Assembly: GCF_949628215.1 (NCBI RefSeq)
Contig: NC_134276.1
Coordinates: 9,885,690-9,949,689 of the forward strand
From: Phalacrocorax aristotelis
Lineage: Eukaryota > Chordata > Aves > Suliformes > Phalacrocoracidae
DNA: 64,000 nt
Reading direction: 5' to 3'
The notes under the pieces are model-generated. The model was not told the origin of the DNA. It saw nothing but the letters and a program-made list of their open reading frames with translations, and searched no databases. The position numbers were made by a program, and so were the translations under genes. Positions 12,709 through 24,303 of this stretch are shown one piece after another (positions within the stretch are counted from its first letter, which is position 1; the number at the start of each line of letters is the position of its first letter).

Positions 12709-15374
12709 CAAAACCCCAAGTTACTGAGCATGATGATCAAGGGGTCAAATCCCATGGCCTACGTTAGGGAAAAGGTCAGACTATTGAGACTTTATTGCCA
12801 CAGTAGTTTTTAAAATTAAGGAGCTGTGAGGTTTTCCTGATGGCATTGACCATTTCTGGTAGCAATTTCATAACATGCGTAAGTGATACAGATCACAAGA
12901 AGGAAGAAAGCAGCTGCAGTGGGAGTGATTGAACTGTGCTATCATCTCACTGCTGTTACTTCATACCTCCCAGGAGCAGGAACTTACATGGGGCATGGGG
13001 ATATGTTTAGCAAAAAGAGGGAAAGATATGCCCCTTTACTCTCCTGATAACCCGTGTTGAGAAGCCTGTATGCTAAATACAGTTGCAGAACTGACATATC
13101 TCTTTGAGTACTTGAATTCTGTCCATTAATTTTCTATCATACAAGGCATGTGAGCAATGAAAAATGAGGAAAAAAGAAGTCATCCATAAAAGTAACTCCC
13201 TTCAAAACACCAGTGACCCAAATAATAACGCTGAAGTCCAACAATTTTCAAGCACTGAAAGAGGAAACAGGAGCTTTGCCCCCATGAAAAGAAGACATTC
13301 CCAAAAGTAGAGCAGAACTGACACTTCTAGTTCTGAGAGATCCCAAAATATCAGACCTAGAAATCTGGAGACAACACTTCATATAGAAAAGCTACAGGCA
13401 AATGTTTTTAAGAATTTCTGAGCTTTATATCTTTTCCATTGGGGCAACCTGATATCAGCTCATGGCATTGAGGTAGTGTTTGCTTAAAGCAGGATGTGCA
13501 AAATAATAATAAAAATAGACCCCCCAGGAAAGAATTAATACAAAAGGGGTTGAAGTCCAACTCTCCCTTCATTGCTATTTTGCTCACTGTTGGTGTAAGG
13601 GGCAATTAAGACTGAACATATGCACATTGTCAGTAATTTTCGCACTATGGTCCACTTTCATTACTTCTCTCATGCCATCCTCACCACTCCTTTGTGATGA
13701 AGCCATCTTTGGTCATACTGGTAGACACATGCTCTCAGGATGAACAATATTGTGCTGCAGTTTCCACATGTTTAAAAGCATTTTTTCTAACATAATGGTA
13801 AATGTGGCTTTGTTTTTTGTGAATGGAAGACCAAGTTCAAAATAAACTTGTCTGTATTTAATGCTAGATCACGTTAAAATTTGCTAACATATGCAAAGCT
13901 TCTTCTAGCCAAACCTTTTTTTGTGTCTGACACTGAATTTATTTTAAAAGTGTAGAAATTCATCATTGGTGTGTCAGTCCAGATCTTGCTAAATGGCCAG
14001 CTTTGCATCAGTGCAAACCACTAAAATTTCACTGTCGCTGAAACAATATCCTTTTACCATACGACACCACTTTGTACCAGCTTGTTTTTCCTAACCAGAC
14101 AGCATACACACACACAAAATAGCACCTGTGCATTTATAATGCAGATAAATGCCTCTTGGAGGGAGATAGGCACATTGTGCCTATTGTATCTGAAGATGGG
14201 CAAGTGGGTGACAAATGATCCTGGCAAAAGCACGAGGGCTCTTAGTATTTTTATGTGTTCTTATAAAAAAAATAAAGAATGGTGTAAAGTTCCCTTTGGG
14301 AACTGACTCTGAAGTCTTTGCTTCTCCTGCCTCCCAAGTGATGTGCCAAATCATTGCTCTCAGAACTCAGTCAGTCCTTCAGTTACTGGAATTAGCCTTT
14401 ATCTTCAAGGCCTTGATGTTTTACTGGATTTTTTTTTTTTTTGAGAAGACCATACTTTGACAAAAAGATTTAATTATAAAACTGCTTAGGTCAAGTCTAT
14501 CCCATGTGACTAGGAATAATTTAAGGTTAATTTAAACACTCTAGTCACAAGAATCTTACACTTATGTCAAAAATATTAAACTTATTTCTTCCTAAATAAA
14601 CCTCTTTAATTTGTCTTAGTTAATAACTTAGTACACTGCACAACTAATGCATCACTTGCTTTTCAAACTATTTATTTTTGATATCTTCTTCAGGTATGTT
14701 CTCTGGCCTGGGGAGAAGAAAAGACTTCCAGGAACATGCTTGGCTGTTCATTTCTTTCAAGTATCTTCTAGGTATATGAGCTCTCCCAGGACAAACAATA
14801 CACAAATAATATTTACAGTATCCATGTGAATAACCTTGAAGAAAGCTATTATGTTGGCCACAAAATCTATTTTTTTCATCCAGCTCTTTGATTTTTCTTC
14901 TGAAATGTTGAAAACAGGCTTACTTTTTAATTTGTAAAATAAACCTCAAATTGTTGTGCATTCTCCTTTCTAATTACTCCAGGATCCTTGATGTGGAATA
15001 TCAAGGAGACACAGGTAATATTTTCATGCTCTACAGTAGACACCAGAAACTCCCTGTGACATCTGTGTTAAACATAACCCTGGTTGCAAGGGAGCAATAT
15101 TTAACCTGCTTTAGTCATAGGAATCAACAAACCCAAAGATTGTGTTGACCATTTTCCTGCCCCCCCCCACGGACCATGGCAGATGCACTATGGGTCTGGG
15201 AACAGAAGACATGCGTAGAGACATTTTCCTGGAGTGATGTCCCCTCCTCAAGCAATTTATGGTTCAGAGACTTCTGGAGCCAGAGATGGTGTGTTTGTAC
15301 TGAACAGGCCTTGATAATTTATTCTTCCTGAATTTGTCTGGTCAGATTTCGAATGTATGAAAATTTTCAATTTC
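12709..15374. other. Intergenic, nothing recognised
   Basis: About 2.7 kb of A+T-rich DNA between CR1 copies. It has a short CA run (about 14104-14117) and a T run near 14430. No supported gene is present. Confidence 0.7.
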
Positions 15375-15776
15375 ACAGAATCACAAAATCACAGAATCCC
15401 AGGTTGGAAGGGACCTCAGGGATCATCCAGTCCAACCTTTCTAGGAAGAGCACAGTCTAGACAAGATAGCCCAGCACCTTGTCCAGACGACTCTTGAAGG
15501 TGTCCAACGTGGCCGAGTCAACCACTTCCCTGGGGAGATTATTCCAATGGTGACTGTCCTCACTGTGAAAAACTTCCCTCTCGTGTCCAGTCAGAATCTC
15601 CCCGAGAGCAACTTGTGTCCATTCCCCCTTGTCCTCTCCATGGGACTCCTTGTAAAAAGGGAACCTCTATCTTCTTTGCAGCTGCCCCTTAAGTACTGGT
15701 ACATGGTGATGAGATCCCCTCTGAGCCTCCTTTTCTCAAGGCTGAACAAACCCAGCTCTCCCAGTCTATCCAGTCT
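15375..15776 (-). mobile_element. CR1 LINE, young 5'-truncated copy
   Basis: The plus strand begins CACAGAATCACAAAATCACA then CCCAGGTTGGAAGGGACCTC, giving a minus-strand CR1 with its 3' end at 15375. It runs about 400 bases to the position equivalent to GCTCTCCCAGCCTATCC and stops there. It is the same subfamily as the copy at 48853. By eye I count about ten differences over 400 aligned bases, including one missing G near 15549. Confidence 0.93.
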
Positions 15777-18700
15777 ATTTCAAGGGATGTAAGAGCTTAA
15801 TTATGACTTGTAGGAAGAAAAATCTCTTTTTGCTTGTTTCAAACATACTGTGTCATAATGGAAAAAAGGAGAAAAATGAGAAAAATAATTTGTAATTCAC
15901 CTTCTCTGTGTTACTCAAAACTGTCATCTATTATCAGAATCATTGTACATGAGTTTGGAAGGATTTTTTTCCCCCTCATTTTCCCAGATGCTTAATGTCT
16001 TACCAAGACATTTTGTTCTTTATTCAGAGAGTTTGAAGCATGAGAAACTGAGTTTCCTATCCACTATTTGCACTGAAGTGAAATTGAATGTCAAGGTCTT
16101 ATTTATATATTTATTTAGCTGTGGATTAATCAGTGAAGTTCTACAGAGAAAGTACAATTTGATTCTTCATTACAGTCATTATTTGGAAGGTGGGGGGGAT
16201 CAGGGTCTACATCTAATATTTGAGTCTTTTGTGTAGCTGGGCCTTTGAGTATTGTCAGACAGTTATGGAAGGTTAATAAGATTTTTTGAATTCTAAACAA
16301 TGTATGTCTGTTCCCCTTATCTTTCATGTGCTGTAGAGAGGTTTAAATTAATAGAAATGTGAGCGGAGCTATTCTAATTGCCTATTTTATAATCTGCATT
16401 TTCTCCCTACAGTGATCTGGGACTGAAGAACCACATGATCTTCTCTGCTCTGCAAAGTGGGGGAAGCAAAAGGAAGATGCTTGTCATTCTCCTGCGGGCA
16501 TGTTGGACTTGCAGGTCATCTCTTTCTTGCCCACTGCAGCATGGGAAGCCCCTGCTTGAAAAGCTTGCAGTACTAAGCAGATATGCAGGTAGCAGTCTGG
16601 GAGATTAGGGAGCATTCACTTTCCACAGCTTTCCTTCTCCCATCACGTCTCATGGAAAACGACTGTATATCGTTGTGTCCATCAGTGTGGTTTTATCTGA
16701 TTTGCTCCTTCTACCAGAGTGAACAAGATAAGGTGGTTTCAGGCAAAGCAAAAGCTGAGGACTTTAAGAACCCATTAGCAATAAATGTTATTATGTTTAA
16801 GGGTTTCTCTGAGGTATCCAAAAGTCTAGCCAGCCAAGCTGCTTTTCAAACGCAAAGGAGGTAAAGCTTACTGCAGGTTAGAATAGTATTCAAAGGAAAG
16901 TGTCTGAATGCAACATATGAGATTAATGTCTTCTGTACATATTTTTTTCCTAGCCACATTTAATCACATTTTTGGTGTTTCTTCATTTTAAAAGATATTC
17001 AACAGATATGAAAAAGTCAGTATCTTTTTCCACCCACAAAGTTTTTGTTTACCTCAGCAAATCTCTGAGATACACTTTAGAACAACTGTAGCATTCTCCT
17101 CACCATTTTTGAGTATTCAAAGTATTTTTGGTAGTATGTTAAAAGGGCTAATTGCTCAGTAACATGTGTGTTTAAAATTAAGAGAAAAATATGATTGTGA
17201 ACTGTTTATCTGATGCACAGGCCCACCTTCTGTCAGGCAAGTTTTCATGGAAGCCCGATTGCTCTTGGGTCAGAAGAGGTTATATGAGGTGACCTCAGCC
17301 TCAGAAGGTCTTGGCTGGTTTATATACATGAACCTGTCCCAGCTGATTCTCTCATTTGTTTTCCAAATTTAGTTTTTGACACTGCAAAGCCATGTTTGCC
17401 TTACCACCACGAGCTGCTGAGACCTGCTCTGTGCTAAATGTCACTCTCATGTTTTTTAATACACTATTTGATTATCTGTTTTCCAAAGTGTGCACCCACA
17501 CAAAACCAACAGGCAGCTACTAGGAGTTTTTATAATTCTTCTGTGTCTCTGCGGACCTGGATAAATGGAGCAGGGCAAGTCTGTGAGAAGGGCCTAGAGG
17601 CACTTATCAGACACAGCTGTTTCTGAAGAGGAGCCAAGCACGGTGGGAGGCCCAGGAGGAAGGTTCCCCCAGTCATCCTGCAGAGAGTTAAGTTTATCAT
17701 GGGACACCGGAAGGGAGGAGGAAGATTACAAGTTTTTAACTGCAAGAATAAGACCCTGCAGTTGATTGAGACACAGCTGTGGGGTACCTGCTACAATGGC
17801 AAAGGATGCAGCTTTGCAAAATGGGTGAGCCAGTCCAAAAGCCCTCCAACAGAGCAAAGACTGGTCTTGCCTCTGCCCTAGTTGTTTCCGCCACTAGTTT
17901 TGCATGAGTTAGACTGCTTGCCTGACCCCTCAGCAGGCCAGTTCCCCTTAGAAAATAAACAGAACATTAAGACAGCAAAGAATATGATTAGTTTCCTGAA
18001 AAACTTTCTGTGCTTTCAGCCTCAGTGAGCTGTTAGATGAGACAGGGATTTCCAGAACCAGCACGCTATTATCCACCTAGTTAAACCTGGGCCCTAGCCT
18101 GCTGTCAAGGCCAAATTCACCTATCAGCCACAGAGTAGTAAAAAATTGTATGATACTTTTCCGCTGAAAGCTGATAGGAAAGCATTCAGACCCACTTACC
18201 AAAATTTCCACTCTGCCCAGCATGCTCCCAAAAGCCAGAAGCCAGGCTGCCTTTCAGCGAACAGCTGAAAGCAAAGGTGAAGTGTAAGTGGAGTGTAACA
18301 AAACTATAGAAAATATCACTTCAGCATCCCCCTTAGATACTGTCCTGTCATCAAGACTGATAGATATCAGATAAGTTTTGTTTTGCCTGCAGCAAAAACC
18401 CAAATCATGTAGATTGTAGATGGCTAGGTTATTAACTTCCACACTATCTTCAGTCTATAAGAGGGGAAAACTGTCTTTTGTCTTTTGCTGCTGTTTCTGT
18501 ACTTTTATTGCTCTGATTGCATCTGCGCTTCTTCTCCCTTGCTTTGGACTGCAGATCATTGACTTTTTTTCTTACTCCTAGAGATGTTGCCTGTAATATT
18601 TAGCATATGTTTTCAGACCAGTTTGAATACCTATTTTCTGGTGCACTAAGCCTGTCTCTAGGGCTCCCAGTATCAGATCAAAAATAACATGGCTACATAA

Positions 18701-21700
18701 TAAAAGCACTGACCAGTAAAATTCACTGGCTCAGTGTTGTTAAAACAAACTTTATGCCACCAGGCTTTGTGACAAGATGCATATAATCCGTCCACATCTT
18801 TATGTTTTTATTAGAACAAGGATTTCTCCTGTTTGCATGCACTGTGAAACCCATAAAACAATAGCACTGGCTTTGTGTTCTCTGATTGATTCAAGAACAC
18901 TGAGACTGGGGATCCATGCACGGACATTAGGATTAGGAAGGAGGTTGATCTGCTAATACAAAGATTGCTCTTCATAACCGTGGTAACACAACTCTAGCCT
19001 GGGAAACCAACTACACCTGTGAATTCTTCCTGCAAGAGTTCAGGGATAAGGCTTCCTGGGGTGACAGGAGTGCTTTTAGTTGCTGCACAAGCCAAGCTTA
19101 GTTAAACCTTTCACTGAACTTCAGATTAGAGGCCCAACATCATACTCATGGCTGAATATGCCCATGGTTACATCTATCACACCATCAGCTGTGTGGACTG
19201 CTTATTAGGTATGCTGGTCCCGAGTTAAAAGTTGGATACTTACGGCATTCAGAATAATTTCTGAGGCTGGGGTGGTCCTCCTTCCCTGCATCCAAACAGG
19301 TGTTTAAGCCTTATCTTCAAATATCGTACCAAAAGGAGTGGAGGTCTTCGTCTTAGGCTAAAAAGCTTGTGGGAACTTCTAGTCTGCTTCTTAGTAAAGA
19401 GCTTTGACTAGTAGGAGTAAACTTAGTGAAATTCTTACTTTTTTATCAGAAACTTGATATTTTTTTCCCACCTAAGGTTAGAAAGTTTATTTTAAATAGA
19501 AATTGAATATTTTCCTCTTCCTTGTGTAATGTTTAAATGCCTAGCTGCTTCATGGCTCTTAATGATAAGCAGGACTCTTCTTAAACTTCCCCTCTCCATT
19601 TCTCAGTAATGAGGAGACAGACTTTTCACTCTGGTTTTGACCACAATGGAGTATCTATGACATGTGACATTGTCTTACATCCACCCCTGCTGTCTTTCTC
19701 CTGCGGGCCAGGAGCCGGATTGGACTCACTGGCAAACCACTGAGGAGTCTGATAGCTCCATCTGGCAGACAGGTCAAGGGGCAAGAGAAAACAATGATGT
19801 TTCGTCCTTCTGCTACATGAAATGAGAGCTCAGCAGGAGCTCAGGAAAACATCTGAAACCAGGCACCTTATGCAGTGCATAGGGAGACTGATGCTGAACA
19901 ACAAGTAACAGGTAAGGATCAGAGAGCACAATCTGAGCTTACTGGTTTGTCAGACTGAATTTCCTGGCTGGTTAATAGACTATCTTTCCTTCCATTTGTC
20001 AGTGCTCTCTCATTGTCAAAAGGTCCTTGTACTTATCCATTTCAAATAACCATATATTTTCTTTCTCTTTTTCTCTTGACAGTTTTCCACTGGAACAGAG
20101 TGGCATCAACTTTTTATATCTAGCCTTTGTTTCTTCACATTTTTATACTTGACTTTTAAAATAATTATAATTAAAAATTATTCTCCATTTTCCCATCCCA
20201 GATTTCATTTCTTTCCCTATTCAACTGGACCCTAAAGTCCCCACAGAAATCCTAAAAAGTGTTAAGCGATATCTAGATGTGTTCTTTACAGCGTCATCCA
20301 GCTATTAGAAGTTTTTTAAAACCCACTAATATTACCTGAAATGTTGATTGCTTCAGTATCAGCAGCCCAGAATTAAAATTTCCTGTGCCATCTTCCAAAA
20401 GGAAGAAAGATATTTTGAAGATCATGCCAGCCAGATCTGAGGAGACCAGGAGTTATTTTTATGAGATGGTATGAACCCCCATTCAATGCTATTGTTTTTT
20501 ATTTGGATTGTTGCTTTGCTTTGTCCATTACCACATCAGAAAGCCACAGGCTGTGTCTATACAAAGTTTGGTTTAGCATTGCAGCATAGTGTTTAAAATC
20601 TGATTCTAAGTCAGCAAGCAAGCTAGGATTCAAACGTCAGGAAGGCATCTCGCTACTCTGTGTCTTGGGGTTTTCCTTCCAATAACTGTTGACATCTCTA
20701 CAATGCACTTAAGGACCTTGTAATGAAAACACAAGTTAGATTTTAAATACTGTAATTACTGTGCTGCTCTACTAAACTGAAGCCAATACTTAACTGATGC
20801 AGTTGCAAACTTTAGGATGAAGTTAAGATTTAGGGATATGAGGCAGACCCCCATGCCAGTTTATTGTTGAAGGTTGCCTCTATGAGACCCAACTGTGAAG
20901 TAATTCCCGGTCATTTATGCTTTGGAATTAAGTAAAGGTGGATATGGCCACCAAACCCCTGTCTTTGATGTTCTTGGATACAGAAAATGCTGTGCTTTAG
21001 CCATGCTGATGTGATGGTCCACCTACCATTTGTGTACCTTAAATGAATAAGTCTTGGCCCATACTCAAATGCAGGGATCCAGGTATGAGAAATGGGTCTG
21101 TCAAGGCGTACATCAAGATGACATGAACTAACTGGCAGAACGCAAGGGAAAGAGTTCTCAGTTAAAAAGACTAAATTCAACTTATGTAAAACCTTCACGC
21201 AGATATGATGGATGAACAATGAAGTAAAGAGTGGTGGGTTGAAGCATAAGAGAGATGGAAAGTCCCATGAGGCCTTTTTAGTGAAGAGAGTGCCCAGATG
21301 TAGCATGTAAGGTATGACTGTCTCATGCTTTGGTGACTCTACATTCACACATGGGAATAGGAACACATATTTTCTTACTTGTTTAATGCTTATGGCTGTT
21401 GATGTGTGAAAAGTTTGATTTCTCAACTACTATCTGAATCACTGACTGTTATTCAAAACAGGACTTTTCTCAACAGTAGGTCAAGAAGGGCGAGTGCTGC
21501 TCTGCAGTCACATTCCTCGTTCAGAGTTTCTCATTCATAACGTTTCACAGGGGATTCCTCTGTTAACCAGTTGCTTCACAAACCTGTCATATGACCATTG
21601 TCAAGACTTGGATTTTTATTTTTTAACATTGAACATAAAATCTCATTTGAGTATAAAAATAGGATTTTGAACATGTGAACATATGTCATATGAACACATT

Positions 21701-23165
21701 TGTGTGTATGACCACCTGCCTAAATATAAATTTGAGGGCTTTTGTGGTTTGCTCTGAGGCTCTACCTCAAGCCTTTCCCAACCCCTGTAGTTCTTCTGTG
21801 AACATTAAAATATATATATCATTATCCTCAGAGACAAGTCTCTTCTCATGTATAGTAGTTTTGCACTAGCCTCCCTGGGAGGAACAGCAAACAAAATGAA
21901 TTGCAAAGGCTTCTTGAACAGCCAGGCACAGAGAAAATAAAATAAATCAAACAAGTAACATTTTTGTGATGAAATCTCTTTTACAAGCTTGGTATGGAAA
22001 CCAGGGGAATCAGTCAAACAATAGTAAACATTGGCCCATAGTTAGAAATATTTTTTAAAAAAGCAACTCCTTTTCCTTTGCCCTTCATACTCCAAGCTCC
22101 CCCATCACAGGCTCCCTGGCAGTCGGACTCAGGGATAATCTCCTGGAATACCTGAGGCATAGAAGCCAACAGGATTAAAGTGCCTCGTGCTCCTCAGCAC
22201 GATCATGTGATGACCTGCTGATCCCAGCAAAAGGCATAGTTTCCCAGCAAAGTTTTCATTTAATTTGCCTATCCATTGTTCCTGCCCTGCTGGGAGTCTC
22301 CCTAAGCATAAGGAAATAATTCAAAATGCTTTTAGTAAAAAAAATAAAACCAGCAAACCCACTCTTACTAATAACAGTGGTAGCTGAAGAAAACTGTGGA
22401 TAATTCATGTGCAATTTGCCCAGCAGTAAAACAACTGCTGTCCCTTTGCCTCAAGGGGCAACTACAAAGAATGTATAATTTCTAGTGCCACCCATACAGC
22501 TCTGTTAGCTCTGACCAGGCTAATGTATAAGAAGAAAGAGGTGGGTGGTCTGCAGGCTACCCAGTAACATATTGAGTAAAGAACATAGATATGTTTGTGA
22601 ACTGGCTGATGAGAGAAATATAGGAGTCAATATTTGTTTTTGGGATCCGAAGACAACTGCTTAAAGTGCTTTCTGCAAATCTAGTGGCAGGTTGCCTGTA
22701 TTCCCCACAAAATGGCAAAGAAGATTTGGGTGCAGATTTCAGTGTGTCATTAACTGTCAAAGCGCTATGGATTCTAAAGGAACAAAAAATTGTTTTTTTC
22801 TGAATAATTTCTTGCTTCCCTTGTGAGGTTACTTTGCTGTATGCTGGCCCAGGAAAGGCAGCTTATGCTGAAATATAAAAATGCCAAACCAAACAATTTA
22901 TTTTAGTTCTGTATTATGTTCACACTTAATCTGACCACATAGTACATTTGCTTCCTCTTAAAAAAAATAGATAGCTTGTGCCCAAATTGTTTATTTTCTC
23001 TTTTTTTAGGTTCACTGTGCTTATTTAACTGATCAGATTGTTCTGGGTCTTTTTTTGAACAACCATTTACTCTAAAACATATAATCAAACAAGGAATTTG
23101 AAGAGCCGACAATTTTTTGTGTCCAAATTTTCATTTTACTTCCTCTCCAATTGCCAGAGGAAAGC
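15777..23165. other. Proximal 5' flank of TYR
   Basis: About 7.4 kb without a supported gene or transposon. A TCATGTGA E-box core lies at 22203-22210, about 1 kb before the M-box. The longest minus-strand frame, 20911-21426, begins at a TTG and has no recognisable motif, so I do not call it a gene. The interval probably includes regulatory DNA, but no specific element can be defined by reading. Confidence 0.65.
22203..22210 (+). promoter_or_regulatory. Candidate MITF-type E-box upstream of TYR
   Basis: TCATGTGA is the eight-base core favoured by MITF/TFE proteins. It lies about 1 kb before the M-box. About two copies of this 8-mer are expected by chance in 64 kb over both strands, so this is only a candidate. 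Confidence 0.3.
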
Positions 23166-23176
23166 AGTCATGTGCT
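23166..23176 (+). promoter_or_regulatory. M-box (MITF-binding E-box) of the TYR promoter
   Basis: AGTCATGTGCT matches the 11-bp M-box that binds MITF in tyrosinase-family promoters without a mismatch. The bases that follow (GCAGAAGAT, 23180-23188) also resemble the mammalian TYR promoter as I remember it. The M-box lies 98 bases before a second E-box at 23264, close to the roughly 95-base spacing I recall for human TYR. The motif lies about 310 bases before the start codon. Confidence 0.9.
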
Positions 23177-23263
23177 AGGCAGAAGATGAAAGTTTATAAT
23201 AAATGCCTGTATTTTGAAACCTGTAGGGGATGGGGAAGAGAGTCACTTGGCTTTCACCCAGAA

Positions 23264-23269
23264 CATGTG
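23264..23269 (+). promoter_or_regulatory. Initiator-proximal E-box of TYR
   Basis: CATGTG sits in the context AACATGTGATAATCA, which resembles the E-box at the transcription start of mammalian TYR (AACATGTGATAGTCA from memory). Transcription probably starts near here. Mammalian promoters have a TTATATAGG-like element just upstream. The corresponding stretch here, about 23240-23258, has no TATA-like run. The nearest one is TTTATAATAAA at 23193-23203. The start site is inferred, not shown. Confidence 0.7.
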
Positions 23270-23484
23270 ATAATCAGATTAACACTGAAGTGTATTTTGT
23301 GTGTAAATGCATCCAGGGTAGGAATGGGGAAGGACATTGGAGGGTGCACTACAGCAGAAGTCAGCAGCGAAGCATTCCTGGCGGAGGGGAGGAATTTCTT
23401 TCAAACCCAGGACTTTGGAGGGGGCAGAGACAGCACTCCATGCACTGAAGCGTAACGCTGATTCTGTCCTGCTGCTCTTTGAGG
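23266..23484 (+). other. Inferred TYR 5' leader with upstream ORFs
   Basis: If transcription begins near the E-box at 23264, the leader is about 220 bases, longer than the roughly 80 bases I recall for human TYR. It contains several upstream ATGs. The largest opens at 23324 and runs 43 codons to TAA at 23453-23455, out of frame with TYR and ending 29 bases before the true start. Two very short ones begin in AAATGCATCC (stop TAG after three sense codons) and at the ATG in CCATGCACTGA. The main ATG has A at position -3 relative to its codon only in a weak sense (GAGG before ATG gives A at -3), a fair Kozak context. Confidence 0.5.
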
Positions 23485-24303
23485 ATGTTGCTGTTTGCCA
23501 TGGGTTTTCTGCTAGTCATCCTTCAGCCGTCCACCGGCCAGTTCCCCAGAGCTTGTGCAAACAGGCAGAGCTTGCTGAGGAAGGAGTGCTGTCCCCCCTG
23601 GGATGGAGACGGGTCCCCTTGTGGGGAGCTTTCCAGCAGAGGGTCCTGCCAGAACATCCTTCTCTCTCAGGCTCCTCTGGGGCCACAGTTCCCTTTCTCA
23701 GGAGTGGATGACAGAGAGGATTGGCCCTCTGTATTTTACAACCGGACATGTAAATGTGAAGGCAACTTCATGGGATTCAACTGTGGGGAGTGCAAGTTTG
23801 GTTTCTCAGGACCCAACTGCACTGAAAGGCGACTGAGAACAAGAAGAAACATCTTCCAGCTCACCACCAGTGAGAAGGACAAGTTTCTTGCCTACCTTAA
23901 CTTGGCAAAGAACACCCCTAGTCAGGACTATGTTATTGCTACTGGCACGTATACTCAGATGAACAATGGCTCCAACCCCATGTTCAGAAGCATCAATGTG
24001 TATGACCTCTTTGTGTGGATGCATTATTATGCCTCTCGAGACACACTCTTAGGTGGGTCCAATGTGTGGCAGGACATTGATTTTGCCCACGAAGCCCCTG
24101 GTTTTCTACCTTGGCATCGGGTCTTTCTGCTGATATGGGAACGTGAGATGCAGAAGATAACAGGTGATGAGAACTTCACCATCCCCTACTGGGACTGGCG
24201 AGATGCAGAGGACTGTGTAGTCTGCACTGACGAGTACATGGGTGGCAGACATCCCACCAACCCTAATTTACTCAGCCCAGCATCTTTTTTCTCTTCATGG
24301 CAG
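23485..24303 (+). CDS. TYR: TYR exon 1 coding part: signal peptide, Cys-rich region, CuA site
   Basis: This exon encodes residues 1-273. The start is the ATG at 23485, giving [11 protein letters not shown], a typical hydrophobic signal peptide that probably ends after Gly18, with mature QFPRAC following. An in-frame TTG two codons upstream is not a credible start. Residues 24-112 hold ten cysteines (24, 35, 36, 46, 55, 89, 91, 100, 103, 112) of the EGF-like/Cys-rich luminal region. The CuA half-site has H180 in [10 protein letters not shown]202 in DFAHEAPGF and H211 in LPWHR. N-glycosylation sequons are visible at N86, N111, N161 and N230. The exon ends CAG|GTAAGG, a strong donor, in phase 0. 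If intron 1 were retained, translation would stop after 12 extra residues at 24340-24342. Compared with the chicken protein as I remember it, roughly 20 residues differ, so a different bird species is indicated. Confidence 0.97.
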
